NCBI RefSeq assembly: GCF_030408615.1
Contig: NZ_CP047187.1
Coordinates: forward strand, 1,922,001-1,986,000
Direction: 5' to 3'
From: Corynebacterium bovis DSM 20582 = CIP 54.80
Lineage (GTDB): Bacteria > Actinomycetota > Actinomycetes > Mycobacteriales > Mycobacteriaceae
Length of the DNA: 64,000 nucleotides
Positions 8,478 through 19,147 of the stretch are shown here, piece by piece. Position numbers and translations under genes: made by a program. Numbering within the stretch: position 1 is the stretch's first letter; the number at the start of each line of letters is the position of its first letter. The notes under the pieces were generated by a model. The model was not told the DNA's origin, made no database searches, and saw nothing but the letters and a program-made list of their open reading frames with translations.

Positions 8478-10614
8478 GACCGGCGGGGGCCGGTCGGGGG
8501 GTGGGGTCGTCGACCTGCTCGACCGGGCCGTCGCGGCCGTCGGCGGCGCCCCCCGGGAGGGCCAGCGGAGGATGACGACGGCCGTCGCCGCGGCCCTCGA
8601 GGGGGACAGTCACCTCGCCGTCCAGGCGGGGACGGGCACGGGCAAGTCCCTCGCCTACCTCGTGCCGTCGCTGCGGCACGCCGTGCAGGCCGGGGAGCGG
8701 GTCGTCGTGTCGACGGCGACGATCGCGCTCCAACGCCAGCTCGTCGAGCGCGACCTGCCCCGGGTGACCGACGCCCTCGCGGAGGGCCTCGGCCGGCGGC
8801 CGACGTTCGCGATCCTCAAGGGCCGGAACAACTACCTGTGCCTCAACAAGATCAACGGCATGCCGGACCCGGTCGACGACGCGGAGGCGCTGCTCGACCC
8901 GTCGGCGGTGTCGCGGGTCGGCTCCCAGGTCGCCCGGCTCCACGAGTGGGCGGAGGAGACCGAGGACGGCGACCGGGACTCCCTCGCCCGGGGCGTCGTC
9001 GACCAGGCGTGGCGCCAGGTCAGCGTGGCGTCCCGCGAGTGCGTCGGGGCGTCCCGCTGCCCGTTCGGGGACACGTGCTTCGCCGAGCGCGCGCGGGCCA
9101 CGGCGGCGGAGGCGGACGTCGTCGTGACCAACCACGCGCTGCTCGCCATCGACGCCCTCTCCGATCAGCCGGTGCTGCCGGAGCACGAGGTCGTGGTTGT
9201 CGACGAGGCCCATGAGCTGGAACGACGCATCACCTCCGTCGCGACGGCCGAGCTGTCCGGCGCGGCGGTCGCCGTGCTCGCCCGCCGGTGCGCGAAGGTC
9301 GGGCCCGAGGGGTGCTCCGACGCGCTCACCGAGGCCGGGGACACGTGGGTCAGCGCGGTCGAGCACGTCGGTGACGCGGCGGTCGGCCGGTGGACGTCCG
9401 TGCCGCCGGACCTCCACGCCCCCCTCGTGGCGCTGCAGGACGCCCTGTGGCGGACGCGGCTGTCCCTCACCGGGCGGGGCGGCGCGGGGGCCGCCGGCGG
9501 CGGGACCGGTTCCGGCGGCGACGCGGCAGACGCCTCGCGCACGGCGGAGATCCACGCCTGCACCGCCGCGCTGGAGGAGCTGCACGACACGGTCGTGCGG
9601 GTGCTCGACAGTTCCCCGGTCGCCGCCGGTGGTGCCGGGGCCGCCGGGGCCGCGACGACGGCCGGCTCCCCCGGGTCCGGGGCCGACACCACCTCCCCCG
9701 CCGCGACCCCCGGGGACGCGGACTCGCTGTGGGGCGAGGACGTCGTGTGGCTCTCCGGCGACGCCCACCGCCGGACCGTCCGCGTCGCCCCGCTGAGCGT
9801 CGCCGACGTGCTCCGCCGGCGGCTGTTCAGCCGGCGCAGCGTCGTCCTCACCTCCGCGACCCTCGCCCTCGGCGGCCGGTTCGCCGCGATGCTCGCCACG
9901 TGGGGCCTGTCCGCGGACGCCTGCCGCACGATGGACGTCGGCAGCCCCTTCGACCCCGCCCGCCACGGCATCCTCTACACCGCCCGGCACCTGCCCGCGC
10001 CCGGCCGGGGCGGCCCGACCCCCGAGGCGGTCGACGAACTCGCCCGCCTCGTCAACGCCGCCGGGGGCCGCACGCTCGGCCTGTTCTCCTCCCGCCGCGC
10101 GGCCGAGGAGATGGCCGCGCAGATCCGACAGGTCAGCCCGTACCCGGTGCTGTGCCAGGGCGACGACGCCCTCGGCGCGCTCATCGACCGCTTCCGCGAC
10201 GAGGAGCAGACGTGCCTGTTCGGCACCCTCAGCCTGTGGCAGGGCGTCGACGTGCCGGGCCCGTCGCTGTCCCTCGTCGTCATGGACCGCATCCCCTTCC
10301 CCCGCCCCGACGACCCGCTCATGCAGGCCCGCAAGGAGGCGGCGGACTCCGCCGGGCGCAACGGCTTCATGGAGGTCGCGGCGACGCACGCGGCGCTGCT
10401 CATGGCGCAGGGGGCGGGGCGACTGCTGCGCAGCGTGACGGACCGGGGTGTCGTCGCGGTCCTCGACCCCCGCCTGTCGACCGCCCGCTACGGCCGGTTC
10501 CTCCGCGCGTCGATGCCCCCGTTCTGGCCGACCGAGGACGCGGGGACGGTGCGGGGGGCACTCCGCCGGCTCGTCGGCCCCGAGTCGGGGACGGGCGGCC
10601 CCGCGGCGACGTAG
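8461..10614 (+). CDS. dinG: DinG/XPD-family ATP-dependent helicase with Fe-S cluster
   Basis: The 717-aa superfamily 2 helicase has Walker A AGTGTGKS (residues 56-63) and a DEAH box (248-251). Cysteines of a 4Fe-4S domain lie between them (YLCLNK ... ECVGASRCPFGDTCFAE), as in XPD/DinG. The C-terminal half holds VVLTSATLALGG and the RMxAxGAGRLLRS-type motif VI (LLMAQGAGRLLRS). Two Gly/Ala-rich low-complexity inserts occur near residues 340-360 and 385-420. The start GTG 8461 overlaps pncB by 17 nt. Probable role: unwinding of D-loops, R-loops or forks. Confidence 0.93.
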   Translation: MSRGSETGGGRSGGGVVDLLDRAVAAVGGAPREGQRRMTTAVAAALEGDSHLAVQAGTGTGKSLAYLVPSLRHAVQAGERVVVSTATIALQRQLVERDLPRVTDALAEGLGRRPTFAILKGRNNYLCLNKINGMPDPVDDAEALLDPSAVSRVGSQVARLHEWAEETEDGDRDSLARGVVDQAWRQVSVASRECVGASRCPFGDTCFAERARATAAEADVVVTNHALLAIDALSDQPVLPEHEVVVVDEAHELERRITSVATAELSGAAVAVLARRCAKVGPEGCSDALTEAGDTWVSAVEHVGDAAVGRWTSVPPDLHAPLVALQDALWRTRLSLTGRGGAGAAGGGTGSGGDAADASRTAEIHACTAALEELHDTVVRVLDSSPVAAGGAGAAGAATTAGSPGSGADTTSPAATPGDADSLWGEDVVWLSGDAHRRTVRVAPLSVADVLRRRLFSRRSVVLTSATLALGGRFAAMLATWGLSADACRTMDVGSPFDPARHGILYTARHLPAPGRGGPTPEAVDELARLVNAAGGRTLGLFSSRRAAEEMAAQIRQVSPYPVLCQGDDALGALIDRFRDEEQTCLFGTLSLWQGVDVPGPSLSLVVMDRIPFPRPDDPLMQARKEAADSAGRNGFMEVAATHAALLMAQGAGRLLRSVTDRGVVAVLDPRLSTARYGRFLRASMPPFWPTEDAGTVRGALRRLVGPESGTGGPAAT

Positions 10615-10844
10615 GCTGGCGGACGTAGGCTGGAGGACGTGACCGGGCCGTGACGGGCGACCGTGTCGCCCCGCAGCGGGACGGACCGCCGCACCGACCG
10701 CCGGACGTGCGGACGGACCGGCGGTGACGGCCGTCCCCCGGCCCCGGCCACCCCGGGTGACACCCGGGTCATGACCGACCACACGTACCCACCGACCCCG
10801 ACCCACCGACCCTTGTGGCCGACCCGACTGTGAGGAGACGCACC

Positions 10845-12422
10845 GTGCCAGTCCCCAGCCCGCGAGCAGACATCCGGATCCCCGACGTGGGGCTCCACGA
10901 GTTCCTCTACGGCGACCTCACCGCGGAGGACGAGGACCGCGTCGCGGTCGTCGATCTCGCCGAGGGCACCGAGACGACGTACGGGCAGCTCCGCCACTAC
11001 GTCGACGCCGTCGCCGGCGGGCTCGCCCACCGGGGCGTCGGCGTCGGTGACGTCGTGGCCCTCCACGTGCCGAACTCCGAGGCGTTCATCATCGCGACCC
11101 ACGCCCTGTGGCGCATCGGTGCCGTCGTGACCCCGGTGCCGCTCCTCGCCACCGCGGAGAGCGTCGCGAGCCAGGTGCAGGACTCCGGGGCCCGGATGCT
11201 CCTCACCCTCGCGGGGATGGGCGACGGCGACGAGGAGGCCGCGCGCATCGCGGGGCTGGACGACGACGCCGTCGTGCACATCGACCTCCCCCAGGGTTTC
11301 CGGCAGATGTACGCCGAACGCCGCCGGCCCCCGTCGGTCAACATCGACCCCGCGACGCACCTCGCCGCCCTGCCGTACTCCTCGGGGACGACGGGCCTGC
11401 CCAAGGGCGTGCGCCTCACCCACCGCAACCTCGTGGCGAACATCGCCCAGAGCGCGGACGCGGAGCTGTGCCTCCGCGACGACACGGTCTTCGGCGTCCT
11501 TCCCTTCTTCCACATCTACGGGCTGACGGTGCTGGCGAACCTCGTCATCCGCCAGCGGGCCCGGGTCATCGCCGCGCCCCGCTTCGAGCTCGGCACGTTC
11601 CTCCGCGCCCACCGGGACCACCGCGTGACGTTCACGTTCATCGCCCCTCCGGTCGCGGTGCTGCTCGCGAAGGACCCGGCGGTCGACGACGCCGACCTCT
11701 CCTCGGTGCGCGGGTTCTGCTCGGGTGCGGCCGTGCTGGACGGGGACCTCGCCCGCGCGGTCGAGTCCCGCCTCGGGGTGCCGGTGTACCAGGGGTACGG
11801 GCTCACGGAGACGAGCCCCGTCGCCCTGGCGAACTTCGACCCCGACCTCGACCGGGGCAGCATCGGCCTGCCCGTCGCGAACACCGAGTACATGCTCGTC
11901 GACCCGGGGACGGACACCGAGATCCCCCGGCCCGCCGCCGGTGAGACGAGCGCGGTCGGGGAACTCTGGATCCGCGGCCCGCAGGTCATGGCCGGGTACC
12001 TCGGTCACGACGACGAGACGGCGCAGGCGCTGCCGGGTGACGGGTGGCTGCGCACCGGGGACCTCGCGACGCGGACGGCCGACGGGGCCGTGACCGTCGT
12101 CGACCGGCTCAAGGAGGTCATCAAGTACAAGGGCTACCAGGTGCCCCCGGCCCAGCTCGAGGCCGTTCTGCTCGCCCACCCGGCGGTCGCGGACTGCGCG
12201 GTCGTCGCGGCGCCGGGTGAGGACGGCGGCGAGGTGCCGAAGGCGTTCGTCGTCCCCGTGCAGGGCCGGGAGATCTCCGGGCAGGAGCTCATGGACGCCG
12301 TCGCCGCGGTCGTCGAACCGTACAAGCGGATCCGGCAGGTCGAGTTCATCGACCGGATCCCGAAGTCCGCGACCGGCAAGATCCTCCGGCGGGAGCTGCG
12401 GGACCGGGCGAAGCAGGGCTAG
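10845..12422 (+). CDS. AMP-dependent acyl/aryl-CoA ligase (4-coumarate:CoA ligase-like)
   Basis: The 525-aa member of the ANL superfamily activates a carboxylate with ATP and then CoA. The P-loop SSGTTGLPKG (residues 179-188), YGLTETSP, GWLRTGDLA, the hinge KEVIKYKGYQV and the catalytic lysine motif PKSATGKILRREL are intact. GTG 10845 is preceded by GAGGAG at a good distance, which decides the start. It is monocistronic, with divergently oriented neighbours beyond. Substrate not determinable; medium-chain or aromatic acids are typical. Confidence 0.9.
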   Translation: MPVPSPRADIRIPDVGLHEFLYGDLTAEDEDRVAVVDLAEGTETTYGQLRHYVDAVAGGLAHRGVGVGDVVALHVPNSEAFIIATHALWRIGAVVTPVPLLATAESVASQVQDSGARMLLTLAGMGDGDEEAARIAGLDDDAVVHIDLPQGFRQMYAERRRPPSVNIDPATHLAALPYSSGTTGLPKGVRLTHRNLVANIAQSADAELCLRDDTVFGVLPFFHIYGLTVLANLVIRQRARVIAAPRFELGTFLRAHRDHRVTFTFIAPPVAVLLAKDPAVDDADLSSVRGFCSGAAVLDGDLARAVESRLGVPVYQGYGLTETSPVALANFDPDLDRGSIGLPVANTEYMLVDPGTDTEIPRPAAGETSAVGELWIRGPQVMAGYLGHDDETAQALPGDGWLRTGDLATRTADGAVTVVDRLKEVIKYKGYQVPPAQLEAVLLAHPAVADCAVVAAPGEDGGEVPKAFVVPVQGREISGQELMDAVAAVVEPYKRIRQVEFIDRIPKSATGKILRRELRDRAKQG

Positions 12423-12498
12423 GACCCCGGGCCGGTGCCCCTCCGGGCGGGCCGGGCGGGCCGGGCGGGCCGTGTGACCCCGGGGATCCGGGCCCCGC

Positions 12499-13320
12499 TC
12501 AGTCCCCCGGCCGGTCGGCGCACGCGGCGACCGTCACGGCCCCCGGGGCGACCTCGGTGAACCCGGCGTCGGCGACGACGGCCACCGCACCCCGGCGGGC
12601 GTCCGCGAACGTCGCCGCGTCGACCTCCGCCACGCGCAGCGGGAACCCGGCGGCCGCCCACCGCCGGGCCGCGTCCCGGCCCATCTCCGCGGCGAGCAGC
12701 ATCGACGCGTGGCCGACCTGCGCCGCCGCCTTCCCCACGGTCATCCCGAGCGTCCGGTCGACGTAGAGGACCGGCAGCCCCTCCCCCGCCCACCGGCGGG
12801 CCGACGCCGCGACCTCCGCGGCGTCACCGGGCGGCAGGTCCGTGCCCTCGATCTGCAGGCGGTCGACGAGCGGGTCCGTGCGGTACACCGGCCCGGGCAC
12901 GAACGCCCGGGCCCGCGCCCCACCGACCTCCGCCGTGACGCCGGGGAGGGCCTGCACGGCGTCCCACCGCGCGCCCCGGGCCCGGCGGGCGACCTTCCGG
13001 ATCCGCGCCCCGTACCAGCGCTGCAGCGCCGCCGCCCACTCGCCGTCGTCCCCCGCCGCCGGCGCGAGACAGCAGGCGACGGCGGCGGTCGCCGCGGCCT
13101 CGAGCAGCGCGCGCCGGTCCGGGCGCGGGGACTTCGGGACCTCGAGGACGACAGGCATGGCCTGCACGGTCTCCGGGTCGTCCGGGTTCTCCCCGTCGCG
13201 GGGGTCCGCGTCACGCCGCAGGACGCTGAGGCGGTCCCACGCGGCGTCGAACCCGCTCCCCGCGGCCGGATCCGTATCCCCAGGCTCCGCGGCCGGGTCC
13301 GCGCCCGCCGGGTCAGCCAT
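12499..13320 (-). CDS. PTH2-family (peptidyl-tRNA hydrolase II-like) protein
   Basis: A 273-aa protein. Residues 190-273 contain RTLGMTVGKAAAQVGHASMLLAAEM, the GKxAAQxxHA signature of PTH2, and a final strand AVVADAGFTEV typical of that fold. The N-terminal 180 residues are specific to actinobacterial members and are not informative. Overlaps the 3' end of serB by 8 nt, so the two are co-transcribed. Hydrolysis of peptidyl-tRNA is a family property and is not demonstrated for this long form. Confidence 0.75.
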   Translation of the reverse strand: MADPAGADPAAEPGDTDPAAGSGFDAAWDRLSVLRRDADPRDGENPDDPETVQAMPVVLEVPKSPRPDRRALLEAAATAAVACCLAPAAGDDGEWAAALQRWYGARIRKVARRARGARWDAVQALPGVTAEVGGARARAFVPGPVYRTDPLVDRLQIEGTDLPPGDAAEVAASARRWAGEGLPVLYVDRTLGMTVGKAAAQVGHASMLLAAEMGRDAARRWAAAGFPLRVAEVDAATFADARRGAVAVVADAGFTEVAPGAVTVAACADRPGD

Positions 13321-14590
13321 GCGGGAACTCCCCCCGGGGCACCCGGCGGTACGTGCCGTCCTCCCGGTCGGCCTCCTCGATCTCGTCGCGGGACACCCCG
13401 AGGATGAACAGCACCTCGTCGAGGAACGGGTGCGTCACCGACGCGTCGGCGACCTCCCGGAGCGCGGGCTTCGCGTTGAACGCGATGCCGAGCCCGGCGG
13501 TGGAGAGCATGGCGATGTCGTTCGCCCCGTCCCCGACGGCGACGGTCTGGTGGAGCTTGATGCCGTTGGACCAGGCGAACTCCTTGAGGCTCTCCGCCTT
13601 CGCCTCCCGGTCGATGACCGGGCCGATGACGCGCCCGGTGAGTTTGCCGTCGGCGATCTCCAGGGTGTTCGCCCGCGCGAAGTCCAGGTCGAGCTCGCGG
13701 GCGAGCGGCTCGATGACCTGGATGAACCCGCCGGACACGACGCCGCACCGGTAGCCCAGGCGCTTGAGGGTCCGGATGGTCGTCCGCGCACCGGGGGTGA
13801 GTTTCACGTCGGCGGCGACCTCCCGGATGACGGAGACGTCGAGCCCCTCGAGGGCACGGACGCGTTCGTGGAGGGACTGGGCGAAGTCCAGTTCGCCGCG
13901 CATGGCCCGCTCGGTGACCTCGGCGACCTCCTTCTCCCGGCCGGCGTGGGCGGCGAGCATCTCGATGACCTCGCCCTGGACGAGGGTGGAGTCCACGTCG
14001 AAGCAGATGAGCCGCTTCGAGCGCCGGGCGAGTCCGGCCCGTTCGACGGCGATGTCGACGGCGATCTCGTGGGCGAGGGCGGCGAGGTCCTTGCGCAGGG
14101 CGACGCCGCCGCCGGGGGCGGGGTTCGCGACGCGGATCTTCAGTTCCAGCCCGGTGACCGGGTAGTCGGCGACGCCGCGGATCGTGTCGATGTTCGCCCC
14201 GTGGTCGGCGAGGGTGCGGCCGATGCGGGAGATGTGCTCGGCGGTCACGGGGTTGCCGAGGACGACGACGGCGTGCGTCGACCGCGGGCGGGTCGCCGCG
14301 GGGTGCTCGTCGAGGTGGAGGTCGACGCGGACCCCGTGGGGGTCGAGCGCGTCGGTGAGGGCCGCCGTCAGTGCGGGGACGTCGTCGGCGGAGCAGCCGA
14401 TGAACGCAGCGAGGGACAGGCCGCCGCGGAAGAGGGACTGCTCGATGTCGAGCAGCTGCACGCCGTACGTGGACAGGACGTGGAAGAAGGCGGCGGAGAC
14501 ACCGGGTCGGTCGGGGCCGGTGACGGTGACGACCGCCGGGGAGAGCCCGTCCGGGAGGGTGTCGCTGAGATCAGTGGCAGAGGTGGTCAC
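13313..14590 (-). CDS. serB: Phosphoserine phosphatase with N-terminal ACT domains
   Basis: SerB removes phosphate from O-phospho-L-serine, the last step of serine synthesis. Two ACT-type regions (SPAVVTVTGPDRPGVSAAFFHVL and HAVVVLGNPVTAEHISRIGRTL) precede a HAD domain with LICFDVDSTLVQGE (nucleophile DxDxT), GVVSGGFIQ and AVGDGANDIAML. The start GTG 14590 leaves 425 aa. The open frame continues 16 codons upstream, but the gap there is promoter-sized. Downstream PTH2 gene overlaps its end. Confidence 0.95.
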   Translation of the reverse strand: MTTSATDLSDTLPDGLSPAVVTVTGPDRPGVSAAFFHVLSTYGVQLLDIEQSLFRGGLSLAAFIGCSADDVPALTAALTDALDPHGVRVDLHLDEHPAATRPRSTHAVVVLGNPVTAEHISRIGRTLADHGANIDTIRGVADYPVTGLELKIRVANPAPGGGVALRKDLAALAHEIAVDIAVERAGLARRSKRLICFDVDSTLVQGEVIEMLAAHAGREKEVAEVTERAMRGELDFAQSLHERVRALEGLDVSVIREVAADVKLTPGARTTIRTLKRLGYRCGVVSGGFIQVIEPLARELDLDFARANTLEIADGKLTGRVIGPVIDREAKAESLKEFAWSNGIKLHQTVAVGDGANDIAMLSTAGLGIAFNAKPALREVADASVTHPFLDEVLFILGVSRDEIEEADREDGTYRRVPRGEFPHG

Positions 14591-14761
14591 CGTGTCATTC
14601 TTACACCCGGGGTGGGACGGTGCGGACCCCGGGCTCACACGCTAGAGGGACGACGCCACGTCCCCCCGGGGTCACACGGTCGGGGGACGACGCCACGACC
14701 CCCCGGGCCGACGCCCCCGGGGAACGGCGGCGCGTCCCCGGGCCCACCCCCCGGAACGGCG

Positions 14762-14795
14762 GAGGCCGCACCCCACGTGTGCGGGGTGCGGCCTC
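14762..14795 (-). terminator. Rho-independent-like terminator after ctaD
   Basis: A perfect 13-bp stem, GAGGCCGCACCCC with GGGGTGCGGCCTC, and an 8-nt loop lie 24 nt beyond the ctaD stop. No clear U-tract follows, as is common in high-GC actinobacteria. Confidence 0.8.
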
Positions 14796-14818
14796 GGTCA
14801 GGAGGGACGACGGTCAGG

Positions 14819-16516
14819 TCAGAAGTGCGGACCGACGTGCGCCTCGTCGCGCATGCGCTTGACCATGTGCGGGTAGTGCAGCTCGAACGCGGGGCGCTCG
14901 GAGCGGATCCGCGGCAGCGACGTGAAGTTGTGGCGCGGCGGCGGGCAGCTGGTGGCCCACTCGAGGGAGTTGCCGTAGCCCCACGGGTCGTCGACGGTGA
15001 CGACCTCGCCGTAGCGCCAGGACTTGAAGACGTTCCAGATGAACGGCAGGACGGACAGGCCGAGGACCAGCGCACCGATCGTGGAGATCTGGTTGAAGAT
15101 CGTGAACCCGTCGGAGTCCAGGTAGTCGGCGTACCGGCGCGGGAAGCCGATGTTGCCGAGGTAGTGCTGGACGAGGAACGTGGCGTGGAAGCCGACGAAG
15201 GTGAGCCAGAAGTGGATCTTGCCCAGGCGCTCGTCGAGCATCCGGCCGGTCATCTTCGGGAACCAGAAGTACACACCGGCGAAGGACGCGAAGGCGATCG
15301 TGCCGTACAGCGTGTAGTGGAAGTGCGCGACGACGAAGTAGGAGTCCGAGACGTGGAAGTCCAGGGCCGGCGACGCGAGCATGACACCGGTGAGGCCACC
15401 GAAGAGGAAGGTGACGAAGAAGCCGAGGGAGAAGAGCATCGGCGTCTCGAAGGTGAGGTGCCCCTTCCACATGGTGCCGAGCCAGTTGAAGAACTTCAGG
15501 CCGGTCGGGACCGCGATGAGGAACGTCATGAAGGAGAAGAACGGCAGCAGCACGGCGCCGGTGACGAACATGTGGTGCGCCCACACGGCGGAGGACAGCG
15601 CGGCGATGGAGAGCGTCGCGAAGACCAGGCCGACGTAACCGAACATCGGCTTCCGGCTGAAGACCGGGAAGATCTCGGAGACGATGCCGAAGAACGGCAG
15701 CGCGAGGACGTACACCTCGGGGTGGCCGAAGAACCAGAACAGGTGCTGCCAGATGATGGCACCGCCGTTGGCCGGGTCGTAGATGTGGCCGCCGAGCTTG
15801 CGGTCGTAGATCACGGCGAGGGCCGCGGCCGCGAGGAGCGGGAAGATGAGCAGCGCCAGGATCGAGGTCACGAGGATGTTCCACGTGAAGATCGGCATGC
15901 GGAACATCGTCATGCCCGGGGCGCGGAGGCAGATGATCGTCGTCAGCATGTTGACGGCGGAGGCGATGGTCCCGACACCGCCGGCGCCGACGCCGATGAT
16001 CCAGAGGTCGGACCCGACACCCGGGGAGTGGATGGCGTCAGCCAGCGGCATGTACATCGTCCAGCCGAAGTCGGCCGCACCGCCCGGCGTGAGGAAGCCG
16101 GACAGCATGATGACGCCACCGCCGGCCGTCAGCCAGAAGCCGAAGGCGTTGAGGCGCGGGAACGCCACGTCCGGCGCACCGATCTGGAGCGGCATGATGT
16201 AGTTCGCGAAGCCCCACACCACCGGGGTGCCGTAGAGCAGGAGCATCACGGTGCCGTGCATGGTGAACAGCTGGTTGAACTGCTCGTTGGACACGAACTG
16301 GAGTCCCGGGTGGAACAGCTCCAGGCGCATGAGCAGGGCCATCAGACCGCCGATGAAGAAGAACGTGAAGGCGGTGATGATGTACATGATGCCCAGCTGC
16401 TTGTGGTCCGTCGTGGTGAGCATCTTCCACGCGAAACCACCCTTCGGCGTGCTTCCTGAGGGAGCAGGCCTCTCGGGGACGACCCTGTGGTCCTCCCGCG
16501 GCGCTACTGCGGTCAT
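14819..16516 (-). CDS. ctaD: Cytochrome c oxidase (aa3) subunit I
   Basis: The catalytic subunit of the terminal oxidase reduces oxygen and pumps protons in the cytoplasmic membrane. In the 565-aa protein, MHGTV holds the haem a ligand His87. HPEVY gives His265 with the cross-linked Tyr269 of the CuB site. HH (314-315) are CuB ligands. HFHY (398-401) holds the axial histidines of both haems. Twelve hydrophobic segments match the family. The ATG is preceded by AGGAGG, which fixes the start. Single-gene unit with its own terminator. Confidence 0.98.
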   Translation of the reverse strand: MTAVAPREDHRVVPERPAPSGSTPKGGFAWKMLTTTDHKQLGIMYIITAFTFFFIGGLMALLMRLELFHPGLQFVSNEQFNQLFTMHGTVMLLLYGTPVVWGFANYIMPLQIGAPDVAFPRLNAFGFWLTAGGGVIMLSGFLTPGGAADFGWTMYMPLADAIHSPGVGSDLWIIGVGAGGVGTIASAVNMLTTIICLRAPGMTMFRMPIFTWNILVTSILALLIFPLLAAAALAVIYDRKLGGHIYDPANGGAIIWQHLFWFFGHPEVYVLALPFFGIVSEIFPVFSRKPMFGYVGLVFATLSIAALSSAVWAHHMFVTGAVLLPFFSFMTFLIAVPTGLKFFNWLGTMWKGHLTFETPMLFSLGFFVTFLFGGLTGVMLASPALDFHVSDSYFVVAHFHYTLYGTIAFASFAGVYFWFPKMTGRMLDERLGKIHFWLTFVGFHATFLVQHYLGNIGFPRRYADYLDSDGFTIFNQISTIGALVLGLSVLPFIWNVFKSWRYGEVVTVDDPWGYGNSLEWATSCPPPRHNFTSLPRIRSERPAFELHYPHMVKRMRDEAHVGPHF

Positions 16517-16849
16517 TCAATCCTCCTGACTACGCGGTGCCGGCCGTCGGTCCGGCACCCAAAGAATGATCTGCTCCGAGTGAGAGCGGGGTGAAGTCGT
16601 CGATCTCAACCCGCACAGACGCAGGCTGACGTTGATGTTATCGCTTATCGGCCCGAATGAGTAGGCGAGGGTGCGGCATCACCCCTGCGGCCACCCGAAT
16701 TGGGTGTGCTGGTCCCGCATGAGCCGAAGCCCCCCGGCCTCCCCCGCACCCACCCGGGCCGCCGCGGGCGGTCACGCACCCCCGCTCCCCCGGCCCGGTC
16801 CGGACCCGCCGGCCCGGGGGACCCCGCCGACCGGGACCGGGACGTCGGG
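16517..16849. other. Intergenic region, ctaD promoter side to nrdF end
   Basis: This 333-nt stretch lies upstream of ctaD and downstream of nrdF, both on the minus strand. The part nearest ctaD is relatively AT-rich (around 16555-16660) and should hold its promoter. The part next to nrdF is GC-rich with no convincing gene or terminator hairpin. Confidence 0.5.
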
Positions 16850-18411
<1,562 letters not shown>

Positions 18412-18906
18412 ATGAGCATCAACGAGAAGTTCCAGGAAGAACTCAACAACCAGGTCATCGCCGAGCACCAGGCGGCCCTCATCTACACGCAGCTCTCCTA
18501 CGAGCTGGACCGCCTGAGCTTCCCCGGCATGCGGGACTGGATGCAGGTCCAGGCCGAGGAGGAGCGGGAGCACGCCGCGAAGTTCTCCCAGCACATGCTG
18601 GACCGCGACGCCCGCGTCGAGCTCCGCGACATCGAGATCCCGCAGATCAAGATCGCGACCCCGCTCGACGCCTTCGAGCTCGCGTACAACCACGAGCAGA
18701 AGGTCTCCGGCATGATCCGCAACCTCGTCGCGGTCGCCGAGGAGACCGGTGACGTGGACTCCCGGTCCCTGCTCAACTGGTTCCTCGACGAGCAGATCGA
18801 GGAGGAGTCCACCGTCTCCGAGATCATCGACCGCATCAAGCTCGTCGGCAACGACGGCTCCGGGCTCCTGCGCATCGACGCCGAGCTCGGCACCCGCGAG
18901 GACTGA
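18412..18906 (+). CDS. ftn: Ferritin
   Basis: The 164-aa protein forms the iron-storage cage. It has the ferroxidase-centre residues in VIAEHQAALIYTQLSYE, QAEEEREHAAKF and LLNWFLDEQIEEESTV, in the order of bacterial non-haem ferritins, and full family length. No haem-binding Met of bacterioferritin was evident. It is monocistronic, with a strong hairpin downstream and an iron-box-like site upstream, which fits DtxR control. Confidence 0.95.
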   Translation: MSINEKFQEELNNQVIAEHQAALIYTQLSYELDRLSFPGMRDWMQVQAEEEREHAAKFSQHMLDRDARVELRDIEIPQIKIATPLDAFELAYNHEQKVSGMIRNLVAVAEETGDVDSRSLLNWFLDEQIEEESTVSEIIDRIKLVGNDGSGLLRIDAELGTRED

Positions 18907-19000
18907 CCTCCCCGCGGCCCGGGACGACCACCCGGACAGCCGCCCGCCGCACCCCCCGGCCCCGGCCGGGCACCGGTCCACACGCGGTGCATGAACGACG

Positions 19001-19040
19001 AACCGCCCGCCCCACGTCACCGACGTCGGGGCGGGCGGTT
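19001..19040. terminator. Bidirectional terminator between ftn and nrdE
   Basis: AACCGCCCGCCCC pairs perfectly with GGGGCGGGCGGTT across a loop that itself contains ACGT repeats. It sits between convergent ftn and nrdE. Confidence 0.8.
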
Positions 19041-19147
19041 TCCCGTGTTCGGGGGATCTCAGGCAGGACCGCGCTCCCCCGCGGCCGGAGGCGAACCTCA
19101 GGCAGGGCCGCGCTCCGCGCGGCCCCGGGCTCACGCGCCCCGGACCG

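Noticed and set aside
10607..10640. Doubled GGACGTAGGCTGG as promoter pair
   Set aside because: The repeat at the end of the helicase gene contains TAGGCT -10-like sequences, but no -35 elements are evident and the next gene starts over 200 nt away.
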